In this document: positions 16,600 through 25,616 of the stretch, piece after piece
Position numbering within the stretch: the first letter of the stretch is position 1
Layout: every line of letters begins with the position of its first letter
NCBI RefSeq assembly: GCF_948329515.1
Contig: NZ_CAOJCN010000033.1
Coordinates: forward strand, 1-46,050
Direction of reading: 5' to 3'
Source of the DNA: Cohnella rhizoplanae
GTDB taxonomy: Bacteria; Bacillota; Bacilli; Paenibacillales; Paenibacillaceae
Length of the DNA stretch: 46,050 bases
Program-made: the position numbers and the translations under genes
The notes under the pieces: generated by a model
What the model saw: only the letters and a program-made list of their open reading frames with translations
What the model was told of the DNA's origin: nothing
The model's database searches: none

Positions 16600-16661
16600 G
16601 GAACGGCACTTCGATCGAAGAACGCAAGTTCCAAGGAAATGTCTCCTGCTCCTTTATCACC

Positions 16662-16746
16662 GGAGGCACTCGGCCATGCTGTGGGTCAGCGGACCTTAGA
16701 CGTTTATCGTCGGGGGTGTGGCGTGAGGACGGGTTCGATGCCCGCT
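16662..16746 (+). ncRNA. Structured leader, candidate EAR (eps-associated, epsC) RNA
   Basis: In the 218-bp gap between the BY-kinase and galU, a compact multi-stem structure can be drawn. GCCAT (16673-16677) pairs with GTGGC (16718-16722) and encloses two hairpins: GGTC-AGCG-GACC (16684-16695) and GACG-TTTAT-CGTC (16699-16711). A third hairpin, CGGG-TTCGATG-CCCG (16730-16744), follows. EAR RNA in Bacillus lies at the same place, between the kinase and the third gene of eps operons, and allows processive antitermination. Position and structure fit; identity to the family is from memory and needs a covariance search. Confidence 0.5.
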
Positions 16747-16817
16747 AATCTTTATCTTTCTTAGCAAGCGATTAATAGGCATGACTAAAAAGAGAAATAC
16801 GGATGGGGTGAGAGCGC

Positions 16818-17717
16818 ATGAAAAAAGTGAGAAAAGCGATTATTCCCGCGGCCGGTCTCGGCACCCGCTTCCTGCCCGCCACCAAGGCGATGCCCAAGGA
16901 AATGCTGCCGATCGTCGACAAGCCAACCATACAGTATATCGTAGAAGAAGCGATCGAATCCGGTATCGAAGACATTATCGTCGTGACAGGCAAAGGAAAA
17001 CGGGCGATCGAGGATCACTTCGACATCGCCTTCGAGCTGGAGCACACGCTGGAAGAAAAGGGCAAGCTCGACATTCTGAGCAAGGTTCGCAAATCGTCCA
17101 ACGTCGAGATCCACTACATCCGGCAAAAGGAAGCCAAAGGCCTCGGACATGCCGTCTGGTGCGCCCGCAACTTCATCGGCAACGAGCCGTTCGCCGTACT
17201 GCTGGGCGACGACATCGTGCAGTCGGAGACGCCGTGCACGCGGCAGCTGATCAGCCAGTACGAGCAGACCGGCAAGTCGGTCATCGGCGTGCAGGCGGTC
17301 GGCACCGATCAGACCAACCGTTACGGCATCCTCGACCCGATCGAGCGCCGCGGACGTCTGTACCAGGTGCGCCGTTTTGTAGAGAAGCCGCCGATCGGCC
17401 AGGCGCCATCGAATCTGGCGATCATGGGCCGGTACGTGCTGACGCCGGAGATCTTCGAGTTCCTCGGCAGGCACGAGATCGGCGCAGGCGGCGAGATTCA
17501 GCTGACCGACGCGATCCAGCAGCTGAACGAGGCGCAGGGCGTTCATGCCTACGACTTTGAAGGGATGCGTTACGACGTCGGCGAGAAGCTCGGCTTCATC
17601 ATGACGACGATCGATTTTGCGCTGAGGGACGAGGAACTCAGATACCGTCTGATGGACGGGCTCGAGTCGCTCATCCAGCGCGAGAAAGTGGGGGATAGCC
17701 ATGGCTCTGCGGTATGA
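16818..17717 (+). CDS. galU: UTP-glucose-1-phosphate uridylyltransferase
   Basis: The 299-aa enzyme makes UDP-glucose from UTP and glucose-1-phosphate. It has the nucleotide-binding AAGLGTRFLPATKAMPKEML at residues 11-30, VDKPTIQYIVEEA, the catalytic region LLGDDIV, and VEKPP. UDP-glucose feeds glycosyltransferases and the UDP-glucose dehydrogenase at 28586. ATG 16818 has GGGGTGAG upstream. Its 3' end overlaps the sugar transferase by 17 bp, which indicates translational coupling. Confidence 0.93.
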   Translation: MKKVRKAIIPAAGLGTRFLPATKAMPKEMLPIVDKPTIQYIVEEAIESGIEDIIVVTGKGKRAIEDHFDIAFELEHTLEEKGKLDILSKVRKSSNVEIHYIRQKEAKGLGHAVWCARNFIGNEPFAVLLGDDIVQSETPCTRQLISQYEQTGKSVIGVQAVGTDQTNRYGILDPIERRGRLYQVRRFVEKPPIGQAPSNLAIMGRYVLTPEIFEFLGRHEIGAGGEIQLTDAIQQLNEAQGVHAYDFEGMRYDVGEKLGFIMTTIDFALRDEELRYRLMDGLESLIQREKVGDSHGSAV

Positions 17718-18393
17718 CATGGATCTGGTCGCCCGTCTGACGGACTTCGAGCGCAAGCGGCTCGCGGCTCAGAACGACGGCAAGCTGGCGATGTATACGT
17801 CGGTCAAGCGCGGCATGGACGTCGCAGGCGCCCTGTGCGCCCTGGCGCTGTTCAGCCCGGTCTTCGCGGTCACGGCCGCGCTGATCAAGCTCGAGAGCCC
17901 GAAGGCGCCCGTCTTCTTCCAGCAGACGCGCATCGGCAAAAACGGACGCAAGTTCAAAATGTACAAGTTCCGCTCGATGGTGCCGGACGCGGAGCAGAAG
18001 CTCGCGGCGCTGCTCGCCAAGAACGAGATCAAAGGCGCGATGTTCAAACTGAAGGACGACCCGCGGATCACCCGGATCGGGCGCTTCATCCGCAAGACGA
18101 GCATCGACGAGCTCCCTCAGCTCGTGAACGTGCTCAAAGGCGAGATGTCGCTGGTCGGCCCCCGGCCGCCGCTGCAAAGAGAGGTGGAGGAATACTCGGA
18201 CTACGACAAGCTTCGGCTCTCCGTAAGCGGAGGCTGCACGGGACTCTGGCAAGTCACCGGCCGCAGCAAGCTCAGCTTCGAGCAGATGGTCGAACTGGAC
18301 CTGGAATACATTCGCAAACGGAGCATTCGGGGGGATCTGAAGATTATTTTCCGGACCTTCAAGCTGCTGCTTGGGGCCAAAGACGCTTTTTAA
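17701..18393 (+). CDS. Priming sugar transferase (polyprenyl-phosphate hexose-1-phosphate transferase)
   Basis: This 230-aa monotopic membrane enzyme starts repeat-unit assembly by moving a hexose-1-phosphate onto undecaprenyl phosphate. It has a re-entrant hydrophobic segment at about 40-65 (KRGMDVAGALCALALFSPVFAV). Then come FFQQTRIGKNGRKFKMYKFRSM, the catalytic-Asp region with DDPRITRIGRFIRKTSIDELPQL, GEMSLVGPRPP, and the terminal LWQVTGRS. It has the catalytic domain alone, as in EpsL-type proteins. It sits between galU and the first glycosyltransferase, as expected. Confidence 0.92.
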   Translation: MALRYDMDLVARLTDFERKRLAAQNDGKLAMYTSVKRGMDVAGALCALALFSPVFAVTAALIKLESPKAPVFFQQTRIGKNGRKFKMYKFRSMVPDAEQKLAALLAKNEIKGAMFKLKDDPRITRIGRFIRKTSIDELPQLVNVLKGEMSLVGPRPPLQREVEEYSDYDKLRLSVSGGCTGLWQVTGRSKLSFEQMVELDLEYIRKRSIRGDLKIIFRTFKLLLGAKDAF

Positions 18394-18405
18394 GGGTGGC
18401 GACAA

Positions 18406-19665
18406 ATGAACAAGATCTTGTTTATTACGAATCGGCTGCCTTTTCCCGGCACGGACGGCCGCAAAAACATGCTGCTGCAGTATGTTCGGCACATGAAAGA
18501 TATCTACCCGGACGGCGAAATCATAAACCTGTCGTTCGTGGACGACCCCAAATACCTGCCCAAGCGGCCGCCGGAGATCGGCAGGCTCGTCGAGCTGAAG
18601 CCGCCGGGCAAGCTGGAAAAGCTGTATAACATCGTCTGGCACTCGCTGATCCGGCGCAAGTGGCCGCTGCAGGTGTCGGTGTACTACAGCCGCAAGACGC
18701 ACCGTCAGATCCGCGAGTTCGTCCGCGAGGAGGAGCCGGACTTCGTGCTCTACGACATGGTGCGGGTGGCCGAATACCTGTCGCCGGGCCGGGGCCGCAA
18801 GGTGCTGAGCTACGACGACCTGCTGTCGCTGCGCTATCGCCGGCAGCTCGACTGGTTCCAGTACATTCCGTCGGTGCTCGGCGGATTCGCGGACAAGCTC
18901 CCGGGCGGGCTGAAAAAGTTCGCCGACCTGAAGTTCGTGCAGAAGTGGCTCATCGCGTTCGAGAGCAAGATGCTGGGCAGATACGAAAAGCAAGTGGCCT
19001 CCCGTTTCGACCATCTGATCTTCACCTCCCCGGCCGAAGCGCAAAACTTCAGGAAGACGACGCTTCACGAATCCTGCCACGGCGTCCCGATGAAGGTCGA
19101 ACCGGACCTGCGGATGCAGGCGAAGGGCTCCCGGCTCTACGACAAAAACAAGGTCGTGTTCGTCGGGAAGATGGATATTCCCCACAACAGCTCGGCAGCC
19201 GTGTACTTCTGCGAGAAGGTATGGCCCAGAATTAAGCAGAGCAATCCGGCCGCGGTCTTCTACATCGTCGGCAAGAACCCGAACGCGGAGGTGCTGCGCC
19301 TGCAGCGCGACCATCCGGGCGTCATCGTCACCGGCGAGGTGGACGACGTCAAGCGGATCGTCGGCGACTCCGCTCTCATGATCGCGCCGCTGCTGTTCGG
19401 CACCGGGATCAAGACGAAGATTCTCGAAGCGATGTCCTGGGGCGTGCCCGTCGTCACGAATCAAATCGGAAGCGAAGGACTCGACGCGAATCACGGAGAA
19501 GACCTGTTCGTGTGCGAATCGGAGGATGAGATGGTACGGAGCGTGCTGCTGCTGATGGGCGACAGCGAGATCAACGACAGCATATCGGGCAATTCGATCC
19601 GGTACGTGAGCCGCAGGTTCAGCGGTTCGGCTACCCGCAAAAACATGGAGCTGATCTTATCCTAG
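18406..19665 (+). CDS. Glycosyltransferase, GT4-like (GT-B fold)
   Basis: This is a 419-aa cytoplasmic GT-B enzyme that adds a sugar to the lipid-linked repeat unit. The N-terminal Rossmann half opens MNKILFITNRLPFPGTDGRK. The C-terminal nucleotide-sugar half has VVFVGKMDIPHN, FYIVGKNP, VIVTGEVDD, and the GT4 EX7E-like region APLLFGTGIKTKILEAMSWGVPVV. The fold resembles stp1-type transferases of EPS operons. Donor and acceptor are unknown. It starts at ATG 18406, 12 bp after the sugar transferase. Confidence 0.88.
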   Translation: MNKILFITNRLPFPGTDGRKNMLLQYVRHMKDIYPDGEIINLSFVDDPKYLPKRPPEIGRLVELKPPGKLEKLYNIVWHSLIRRKWPLQVSVYYSRKTHRQIREFVREEEPDFVLYDMVRVAEYLSPGRGRKVLSYDDLLSLRYRRQLDWFQYIPSVLGGFADKLPGGLKKFADLKFVQKWLIAFESKMLGRYEKQVASRFDHLIFTSPAEAQNFRKTTLHESCHGVPMKVEPDLRMQAKGSRLYDKNKVVFVGKMDIPHNSSAAVYFCEKVWPRIKQSNPAAVFYIVGKNPNAEVLRLQRDHPGVIVTGEVDDVKRIVGDSALMIAPLLFGTGIKTKILEAMSWGVPVVTNQIGSEGLDANHGEDLFVCESEDEMVRSVLLLMGDSEINDSISGNSIRYVSRRFSGSATRKNMELILS

Positions 19666-19721
19666 CGCAGAACCGCGATGAGCCGGTCGATCTCGTCCGC
19701 GCGGCGGTCGTCGCGCTGTTT

Positions 19722-21002
19722 TTGTTCTCGCTGGCGGTCATCACTTATGACAGCATGCCTTACTTCGCCTTCTCCGTTTATCGCCCGCTGGCGATGTTCC
19801 CCATGTTCGCCGCTTCGCTGCTGCTGTTTTTCACCGACTTCAAGTTCCGCCGGGGAGACGTGCCGCTCCTGCTGTTCGCCGCGTACAGCATCGGCAATTC
19901 GCTGATCGCTTCAAGCGGCGGAGACACGGGCGCGAGCCTCAAGCACGCGATTACGCTGCTCTTCGGCATCTCGATGTACCGGGTGTCGCTGTACATCGCC
20001 GAGCAGTCGAGATCCGATCCCGCGCTGCGGCGGCAGATCGCCGTGTACCTGCTGATCGGCTTCGTGCCGCCGCTCGCCGCGGGCCTGCTCCAGCTGCTGG
20101 ACGCCTACTTCGTCCGCAGCGGCTTCTCCGGGATCATCACCGGGCTCTTCTCGGAAAAGGTGTACAAGGGACGCATCCAGATGCTGTCGGGGGAGCCGTC
20201 CTGGGGCGGCATCCATCTGCTGAGCGGCGGACTGCTGCTGCTCTATCTGTACAAGGAAGGCTACAAGAAAGTGACGGCCGTGCCGCTGATCGGCTGCGCC
20301 GTGCTGCTCGTGCTTTCCTTCTCGGCTTACGCCTACAGCGTGCTTCTGACGGCGCTGCTCGTCTACGTCCTGATCGCGAACAAGTATCGCGGCCGCATGC
20401 TGCTCGCGCTCGGCGCGATCGGCCTGATCATCGTCTTCGGCGTTCCTTTTCTGCTCGAGACGCTCAAGGTCAGCGGCTACTTCACGGACCGTTTTCAATT
20501 CGATTTTCCGCACCTGCTCCGGGCGGACAATTCCTTTTTCATCCGCGTCATTTTCCCGGCGATCGGCTTCATGGAGTTCTGGCACCATCCGATCTTCGGC
20601 GTCGGGGGCGGATTCTATTACCGGGAGTTTGCGGATCTGCTGGTCGGGCATTTCGATTACGGCATGAAGTTCACCGAGGTCGCGAACCTGGTGAACGACC
20701 ATCCGGAGATGGCCACCTCGCGCAACATGTGGTCCAAGCTGTTCGCCGAGGAAGGGCTGATCGGCGCGCTGCTGTTCATCGGATTCATGGCTGCGGCCTT
20801 GCGGAGCTCGCGCCGCCATCCTTACGCCCAGTTCGCGTTCGCGTTATGCGTTTCGCTCGTCATGAATTTCGATTCCTATTCCTTCGTGAACTTCTGGCTG
20901 CTGATCGGTTGGATCCGGGGCGGATTTTTTGAAGGAAGGACGGCCGCCCGGACGGCAGAGTGGGATACGCAGAACGATAGGGAGTTGAGACGTACCGCAT
21001 GA
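19722..21002 (+). CDS. O-antigen ligase/polymerase-like membrane protein (Wzy role)
   Basis: This protein of about 426 aa has 10-12 hydrophobic segments and the large periplasmic loop typical of Wzy/WaaL proteins (LSGEPSWGGIHLLSGG; FGVGGGFYYREF). It likely polymerises repeat units outside the membrane. The start is unclear. The listed TTG has no SD and cuts into the first membrane segment. The same frame continues upstream without a stop through codons for AQNRDEPVDLVRAAVVALFLF, directly after the previous gene's TAG, but offers no ATG, GTG or TTG. The true start may be a rare codon or be set by coupling. The stop overlaps the next start. Confidence 0.8.
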   Translation: MFSLAVITYDSMPYFAFSVYRPLAMFPMFAASLLLFFTDFKFRRGDVPLLLFAAYSIGNSLIASSGGDTGASLKHAITLLFGISMYRVSLYIAEQSRSDPALRRQIAVYLLIGFVPPLAAGLLQLLDAYFVRSGFSGIITGLFSEKVYKGRIQMLSGEPSWGGIHLLSGGLLLLYLYKEGYKKVTAVPLIGCAVLLVLSFSAYAYSVLLTALLVYVLIANKYRGRMLLALGAIGLIIVFGVPFLLETLKVSGYFTDRFQFDFPHLLRADNSFFIRVIFPAIGFMEFWHHPIFGVGGGFYYREFADLLVGHFDYGMKFTEVANLVNDHPEMATSRNMWSKLFAEEGLIGALLFIGFMAAALRSSRRHPYAQFAFALCVSLVMNFDSYSFVNFWLLIGWIRGGFFEGRTAARTAEWDTQNDRELRRTA

Positions 21003-22222
21003 AAATCGTCATCATCAACAGTTTATACGCGCCGCACATGATCGGCGGCGCGGAGATATCGACGCAAATCCTCGCGGAGACATTGTCGTCCGTGGCGGAC
21101 GTGCACGTGCTGACGCTCGGCGGGCACAAGCGCGCCGAGGGCATCCGCGAGGAGCGGATCGCCGGCGTCACCGTGCACCGCATGCCGCACGGGAGCCTGT
21201 ACTGGATCGGGGACGCGCGGCGCCGCGGCGTGCTCATGCGCACGGCCCGCAGGCTGACCGACCTGTACAACCCGCGGATGATCGAAGCGGTGCGCGAGCG
21301 CCTGGCTGCGATCGGACCGGACCTGATCCACACGCAGAACCTGTCCGGGTTCGGCGCCGGCATCTGGTCGGCGGTCTCGGGGACGGACGTGCCGATCGTG
21401 CACACGCTCCGCGATTATTCGCTGCTGTCGCCGGTCAGCTCGCCGATCAAGAACGCGCTGCTGGCCCGTCTGTACGCTTTGACGTCTAGCGGCTACAGCA
21501 GGCGGGTGTCGGCGGTCGTCGGCATCTCGTCGCACATTCTGAAGCGCCATACGGACGCGGGGCTGTTCCCCGGCGCCGCGAGGAAGGTCATCCCGAACGC
21601 GGTGGAGGGCGGGATTGCGGCGAGCGACAAGGACTTCGACCGGAAGCCGCTGCGCATCGGCTACTTCGGGCGGATCGAGCCGGAGAAGGGCGTGCGCGAG
21701 CTGGTCGAGGCGGCGATGTCGCTGCCGCCGGACATCGTCGAGCGCGTCGTGGTCTGCGGCGAAGGAAGCGCCCGGGCGAAGCTGGCCGAGAGCTGCCGGG
21801 GCGACGGCCGCTTCGTATTTCCGGGCAAAGTCAAGCCCGCGGAGGCGCGCCGCATGATGGCCGAGGTCGACGTGAACTTCGTCCCCTCGGTGTGGGAGGA
21901 GCCGTTCGGCCGGGTCATCATCGAGTCGTACCAGGTCGGCACGCCGGTGTACGCCACCGACGTAGGCGGCATCCCGGACGCGGTGTACGACCCGGAGGAG
22001 TTCCTGTTCCCGCCGGGCAGCGCGGCCGCCATCCGGGCCAAGATCCTCTCGTACCACTCGCTGCCCGGCGCCGACAAGCGGCGCATCCAGGCGGCCTGCC
22101 TCAAGCACTGCCGGGGCTTCACGCAGGCGGCGCTGCTCGAGCGGCATCTGGCGCTCTACGACGAGACGCTGTCGGGCGGCGAGTACGCGGCGGTCAGGCC
22201 CGCGGTCGGGCAGGTGCATTAG
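20999..22222 (+). CDS. Glycosyltransferase family 4
   Basis: The 407-aa GT-B glycosyltransferase has an N-terminal NSLYAPHMIGGAEISTQILAE (glycine-rich acceptor-domain loop), a middle IPNAVEGGI, and the C-terminal donor domain. The donor domain shows IGYFGRIEPEKGVRELVEA, VVVCGEGSARAKL, and the EX7E motif in PSVWEEPFGRVIIESYQVGTPV. A 4-bp ATGA overlap couples it to the polymerase gene. It builds the EPS repeat unit; linkage and sugar cannot be told. Confidence 0.92.
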   Translation: MKIVIINSLYAPHMIGGAEISTQILAETLSSVADVHVLTLGGHKRAEGIREERIAGVTVHRMPHGSLYWIGDARRRGVLMRTARRLTDLYNPRMIEAVRERLAAIGPDLIHTQNLSGFGAGIWSAVSGTDVPIVHTLRDYSLLSPVSSPIKNALLARLYALTSSGYSRRVSAVVGISSHILKRHTDAGLFPGAARKVIPNAVEGGIAASDKDFDRKPLRIGYFGRIEPEKGVRELVEAAMSLPPDIVERVVVCGEGSARAKLAESCRGDGRFVFPGKVKPAEARRMMAEVDVNFVPSVWEEPFGRVIIESYQVGTPVYATDVGGIPDAVYDPEEFLFPPGSAAAIRAKILSYHSLPGADKRRIQAACLKHCRGFTQAALLERHLALYDETLSGGEYAAVRPAVGQVH

Positions 22223-23278
22223 ATGAGCGAGCCGACCGTGTACATGTGGCCCAAGACGAGCCCGCACAACAAATATACCGAGCTGCTCGCCCGGTCGCTG
22301 GAGCGGCGCGGACTGCGCGTCGAGCACTATACCAAGGGCTCGCAGTTCAAGCCGCGCAGAGGCGACATCGTCCATATTCACTGGCCGAGCTACACGTACC
22401 ATTCCAACTTGTTCGCGGCGAAGGTCGCGAAGTCATTGTTTTTCCTGGCGCTGCTCGGCTGGTACAAGCTGCTGGGCGTCCGCCTCTACTGGACGATCCA
22501 CAACATCTGGCCGCATGACGGCCGCAACCGCTGGGACGCCTTCGTGCGGAGACGGCTGCTGGGTCTGTGCGACGCGGCGTTCGCGCTGAGCGAGGCCGTG
22601 AAGCGCGAGGCGGCCGACACCTTCGGCGTCCCCGAGGACAAGATCGCGGTGACGCCGCACGGCCACTACGAGGGCGCCTACCCGAGCCGCGGCGCCGATA
22701 TCCGCGCCAGGTTCGGCATCCCGGCGGACAAGTTCCTGTTCCTGTTCGTCGGACGCATCAACCCGTACAAGGGCGTGGAGCGGCTCGTCGCGGCTTACCG
22801 GTCGCTGGCCTCCGAGGATGCCGCCCTGCTGATCGCGGGACAGGCTGACGCGGGCTACGATCTCGGCTTCGTCCGCGAGGCGCAGGATGCGCCGGGCGGC
22901 GGGACGATCAAGCTGCATCCGAGCTTCGTGGACGACGGCGAGCTCGCGGACTATCTGCTCGCGGCAGACGCGGTCGCGCTGCCCTACAAGCAGATCGCGA
23001 CGAGCGGGAGCGCGATCCTGGCGCTGACCTTCAAAAAGCCGGTCGTCGCGCCGCGGCTCGGCGCGCTCGGCGAATACGTGTCCGCGGGCTGCGGCGTTCT
23101 GTACGATCCCGCGGACGAGGACGGACTGCGCAAGGCGCTACGCGAAGTAATGAACACGGACCGGCGCGAGACGGAGAGACGGATCGACGGCAAGCTCCGG
23201 GAGCTGGACTGGGACCGGATCGCAGATCGCATGCTCGCCGTATACGCCGGCCGGATACCGCAAGAGGTGAACGCATGA
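22223..23278 (+). CDS. Glycosyltransferase, GT4-like
   Basis: The 351-aa GT-B enzyme starts MSEPTVYMWPKTSPHNKY and has DIVHIHWPSYTYH in the N-terminal half. The C-terminal half has FLFLFVGRINPYKGVERLVAAY, LLIAGQAD, and the donor site region ADAVALPYKQIATSGSAILALTFKKPVV. The HWP motif and the ALPY..TSG pattern are typical of a GT4 branch found in EPS operons. It begins one base after the preceding stop and overlaps the next gene by 4 bp (ATGA). Confidence 0.88.
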   Translation: MSEPTVYMWPKTSPHNKYTELLARSLERRGLRVEHYTKGSQFKPRRGDIVHIHWPSYTYHSNLFAAKVAKSLFFLALLGWYKLLGVRLYWTIHNIWPHDGRNRWDAFVRRRLLGLCDAAFALSEAVKREAADTFGVPEDKIAVTPHGHYEGAYPSRGADIRARFGIPADKFLFLFVGRINPYKGVERLVAAYRSLASEDAALLIAGQADAGYDLGFVREAQDAPGGGTIKLHPSFVDDGELADYLLAADAVALPYKQIATSGSAILALTFKKPVVAPRLGALGEYVSAGCGVLYDPADEDGLRKALREVMNTDRRETERRIDGKLRELDWDRIADRMLAVYAGRIPQEVNA

Positions 23279-24159
23279 GAGCAACGGTAGCCATATGCAC
23301 GCACAACCGGGCCGAGGACCTGCGGGAGGCGCTGCTGAGCCTGCTGCGGCAGCGGCACGATTCGTTCGAGGTGGTCGTGGTGGACAACGGCTCCACCGAT
23401 ACAACGGCCCAGACCGTAATGGAATTCGAGCGGATGGTCAGCTTCCCGGTCCGCTATATTTTCGAGGAGCGGCTCGGCCTCTCCGTCGCCCGCAACCGGG
23501 CGATCCGCGAGTCGACGGGCGAGTACGTGCTGTTCCTGGACGACGACGCGGTCGCGTCCGACGATTGGATCGGCGGCATCGTCGCGCTGTTCGATCGGGA
23601 CGACCGGATCGGCGTCGTGGGCGGCAGGATCGACCCGGCCTGGGAAGGAGGGGCGCCGGCCTGGCTGTCCCCCGAGAACCGCACGCTGTACACGATCCTC
23701 GACTACGCGGATCAGATCGTGGAGATGAAGCGCCCCCATATCCCGTTCGGCGCGAACGTGGCGTTCCGCCGCCAGGCGCTGGACATGAACGCGCTGTTCC
23801 GCGAGGACCTGGGCCGCGTCGGGAGCAACCTCCTCTCGAGCGAGGAGGCCGAGCTGATCGAGCGCATCCGTGCGAGATACACGGTCTATTACACCCCGCA
23901 CGCGTCGGTGCTGCACAAGATTCCGCGCAGCCGGATCAGCCGCAAGTGGCTGCTGCGGCGCATTTACTGGCAGGGCGTCAGCAGCGCGGTCAGCTCCAAG
24001 AGCAAGCTGCCGCTTTTCGCCAAGTCGATGCTGAAGGTGCCGGTGTTCGTGCTGCTGTCGCTGCCGGTGCTGTACGACAGGCGGCGCGTGTTCCGCAACG
24101 TCAGCCGGATCGCTTATAACAACGGGCAGATCAGCGGCGTGCTGGGCACGTACGAATGA
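23275..24159 (+). CDS. Glycosyltransferase family 2
   Basis: This 294-aa GT-A enzyme has an N-terminal nucleotide-binding strand (TVAICTHNRAEDLREALLSL), VVVDNGSTDTT, and the metal-binding DxD as FLDDDAVA. The acceptor region is FGANVAFRRQAL, with the ED-like catalytic base area SSEEAELIERI. A C-terminal hydrophobic stretch (LKVPVFVLLSLPVLY) suggests membrane association. It adds one sugar of the repeat unit. Overlaps at both ends place it firmly inside the operon. Confidence 0.9.
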   Translation: MRATVAICTHNRAEDLREALLSLLRQRHDSFEVVVVDNGSTDTTAQTVMEFERMVSFPVRYIFEERLGLSVARNRAIRESTGEYVLFLDDDAVASDDWIGGIVALFDRDDRIGVVGGRIDPAWEGGAPAWLSPENRTLYTILDYADQIVEMKRPHIPFGANVAFRRQALDMNALFREDLGRVGSNLLSSEEAELIERIRARYTVYYTPHASVLHKIPRSRISRKWLLRRIYWQGVSSAVSSKSKLPLFAKSMLKVPVFVLLSLPVLYDRRRVFRNVSRIAYNNGQISGVLGTYE

Positions 24160-25580
24160 GGCGCCTGAGCCGCCTCTGGAGCGGCGGCGGCGTGCTCGCC
24201 GCGATCATGAAGACGAGCGCCGCCAACCTGATCATCGTGCTGCTCGGCACCGTCACCTCGATCGTGACGGCGCGCATGTTCGGCGTAGCGGGCAAGGGAG
24301 AGTTTTCCGCCATCCTGTTCTGGTCGACCTTGCTGGCCGGCGTGCTGAGCTTCGGGCTGCCGACGTCCCTGATCTTCAACCGGCGGACCCATCCCGCGCA
24401 CGGTCCGGCGTACGTCAGAGCCGGATTCCTGTTCCAGCTGCCGATCTGCCTGATCGCGGGCACGGTCGCCTGGATCTGCATGCCCGCCTGGCTCGGCAAT
24501 TACGGCGACCACATCGTAGCCATCGCCCGGTGGTACACGGTGTTCACGCTGCCGCTGCTGCTGGCGGTCAACCTGCTGTCGGCGCTCGCGCAGAGCATGG
24601 AGAACTTCGGGCTGTACAACGGCATTAGACTCTACGTGCCGCTGAGCAATCTGGCCGGACTCCTGGCGCTGTGGGCTTGGGGATCCTTAAGCCAATTTTC
24701 GTCGGCGTTGATGTTCCTCGTCACGAGCCTATGCGTCGTCTGCTGGGCGCTGTACCGGCTGAGGCGGGAGCTGGCGGTCGGCTGGTTCGGCAAAAAGGAA
24801 GAACAGGCGGATCGCGAAAAAGCACCGACGGCCATGAGCGGCGACGCGGCTGCGGCATCGGCCACAACCGGCACGATGTCCGAGAACCGCGGTCCGCTCC
24901 GGTCGCTGTTCGGCTACGGAGGCAGAGTGTACGGCGTCGAGCTGCTCGGCACGCTCTACACGCAGTGCGACAAGCTGATCATCCTGTCGCTGCTCGCGCC
25001 GAGGGAATTCGGCCTCTACACGGTCGTGTACACGCTGTCCCGCGTGTTCAACATCGTCCAGACGGCCATCTCGGGCGTCGTGTTCCCGAAGGTGACGGGG
25101 CTCGCGCCGGAAGAGATCGTCGCCAAGGTCAGCCGGGCGTTCCGGCTTTCCTTTCCGCTCATGCTCGCGGCGCTCGTCCCGGGCATGCTCGTCGGCCGCT
25201 GGCTGCTCGGCCTGCTCTACGGCGAGCCGTTCCTGGCGGCGGACACGGCGTTCTACCTGCTGTCCCTGGAATGCGTCGTCGGCGGCGGATCCTGGATTCT
25301 GGCCTCCTCCTTCAACGCGATGGGACGCCCCGGCCTGGTCGTCGTGCGGCAGGCGATCGCGCTGGCCCTCACGGTCGGCCTGTGCTTCGCGTTCGCGCCG
25401 GCGTACGGGCTGAACGGCATCGCGCTGGCGATGCTGATCGGCGCCTTTAGCCGGATCGTCATCTCGGTCGCGGCGATGAAGATCGTGTTCAAGGCGCCGG
25501 TCTCCGGCGTGCTGTTCGACAAGAGCGATTGGCGCTTCCTCGCGGGACGCCTGACCAGGACGGCGCAATCCCAATCCTGA
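24156..25580 (+). CDS. Oligosaccharide flippase (Wzx-like, MOP superfamily)
   Basis: This 474-aa integral membrane protein has about 12-14 hydrophobic segments. The MOP-type N-terminal helix reads MKTSAANLIIVLLGTVTSIV, and a conserved second helix region covers FGVAGKGEFSAILFWSTLLAGV. It carries lipid-linked repeat units across the membrane for the polymerase. A hydrophilic insert of about 50 residues (EEQADREKAPTAMS... to SENRGPLRS) splits the two six-helix halves. It overlaps the GT2 gene by 4 bp. Confidence 0.88.
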   Translation: MRRLSRLWSGGGVLAAIMKTSAANLIIVLLGTVTSIVTARMFGVAGKGEFSAILFWSTLLAGVLSFGLPTSLIFNRRTHPAHGPAYVRAGFLFQLPICLIAGTVAWICMPAWLGNYGDHIVAIARWYTVFTLPLLLAVNLLSALAQSMENFGLYNGIRLYVPLSNLAGLLALWAWGSLSQFSSALMFLVTSLCVVCWALYRLRRELAVGWFGKKEEQADREKAPTAMSGDAAAASATTGTMSENRGPLRSLFGYGGRVYGVELLGTLYTQCDKLIILSLLAPREFGLYTVVYTLSRVFNIVQTAISGVVFPKVTGLAPEEIVAKVSRAFRLSFPLMLAALVPGMLVGRWLLGLLYGEPFLAADTAFYLLSLECVVGGGSWILASSFNAMGRPGLVVVRQAIALALTVGLCFAFAPAYGLNGIALAMLIGAFSRIVISVAAMKIVFKAPVSGVLFDKSDWRFLAGRLTRTAQSQS

Positions 25581-25616
25581 TCGAATAACGGAAGAATGGA
25601 AGAACGGAAGGACGGC

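Noticed and set aside
16723..16746. tRNA-like T-arm (GGGTTCGATGCCC)
   Set aside because: No matching acceptor stem, D-arm or anticodon arm can be drawn around it; it fits better as one hairpin of the eps leader RNA.
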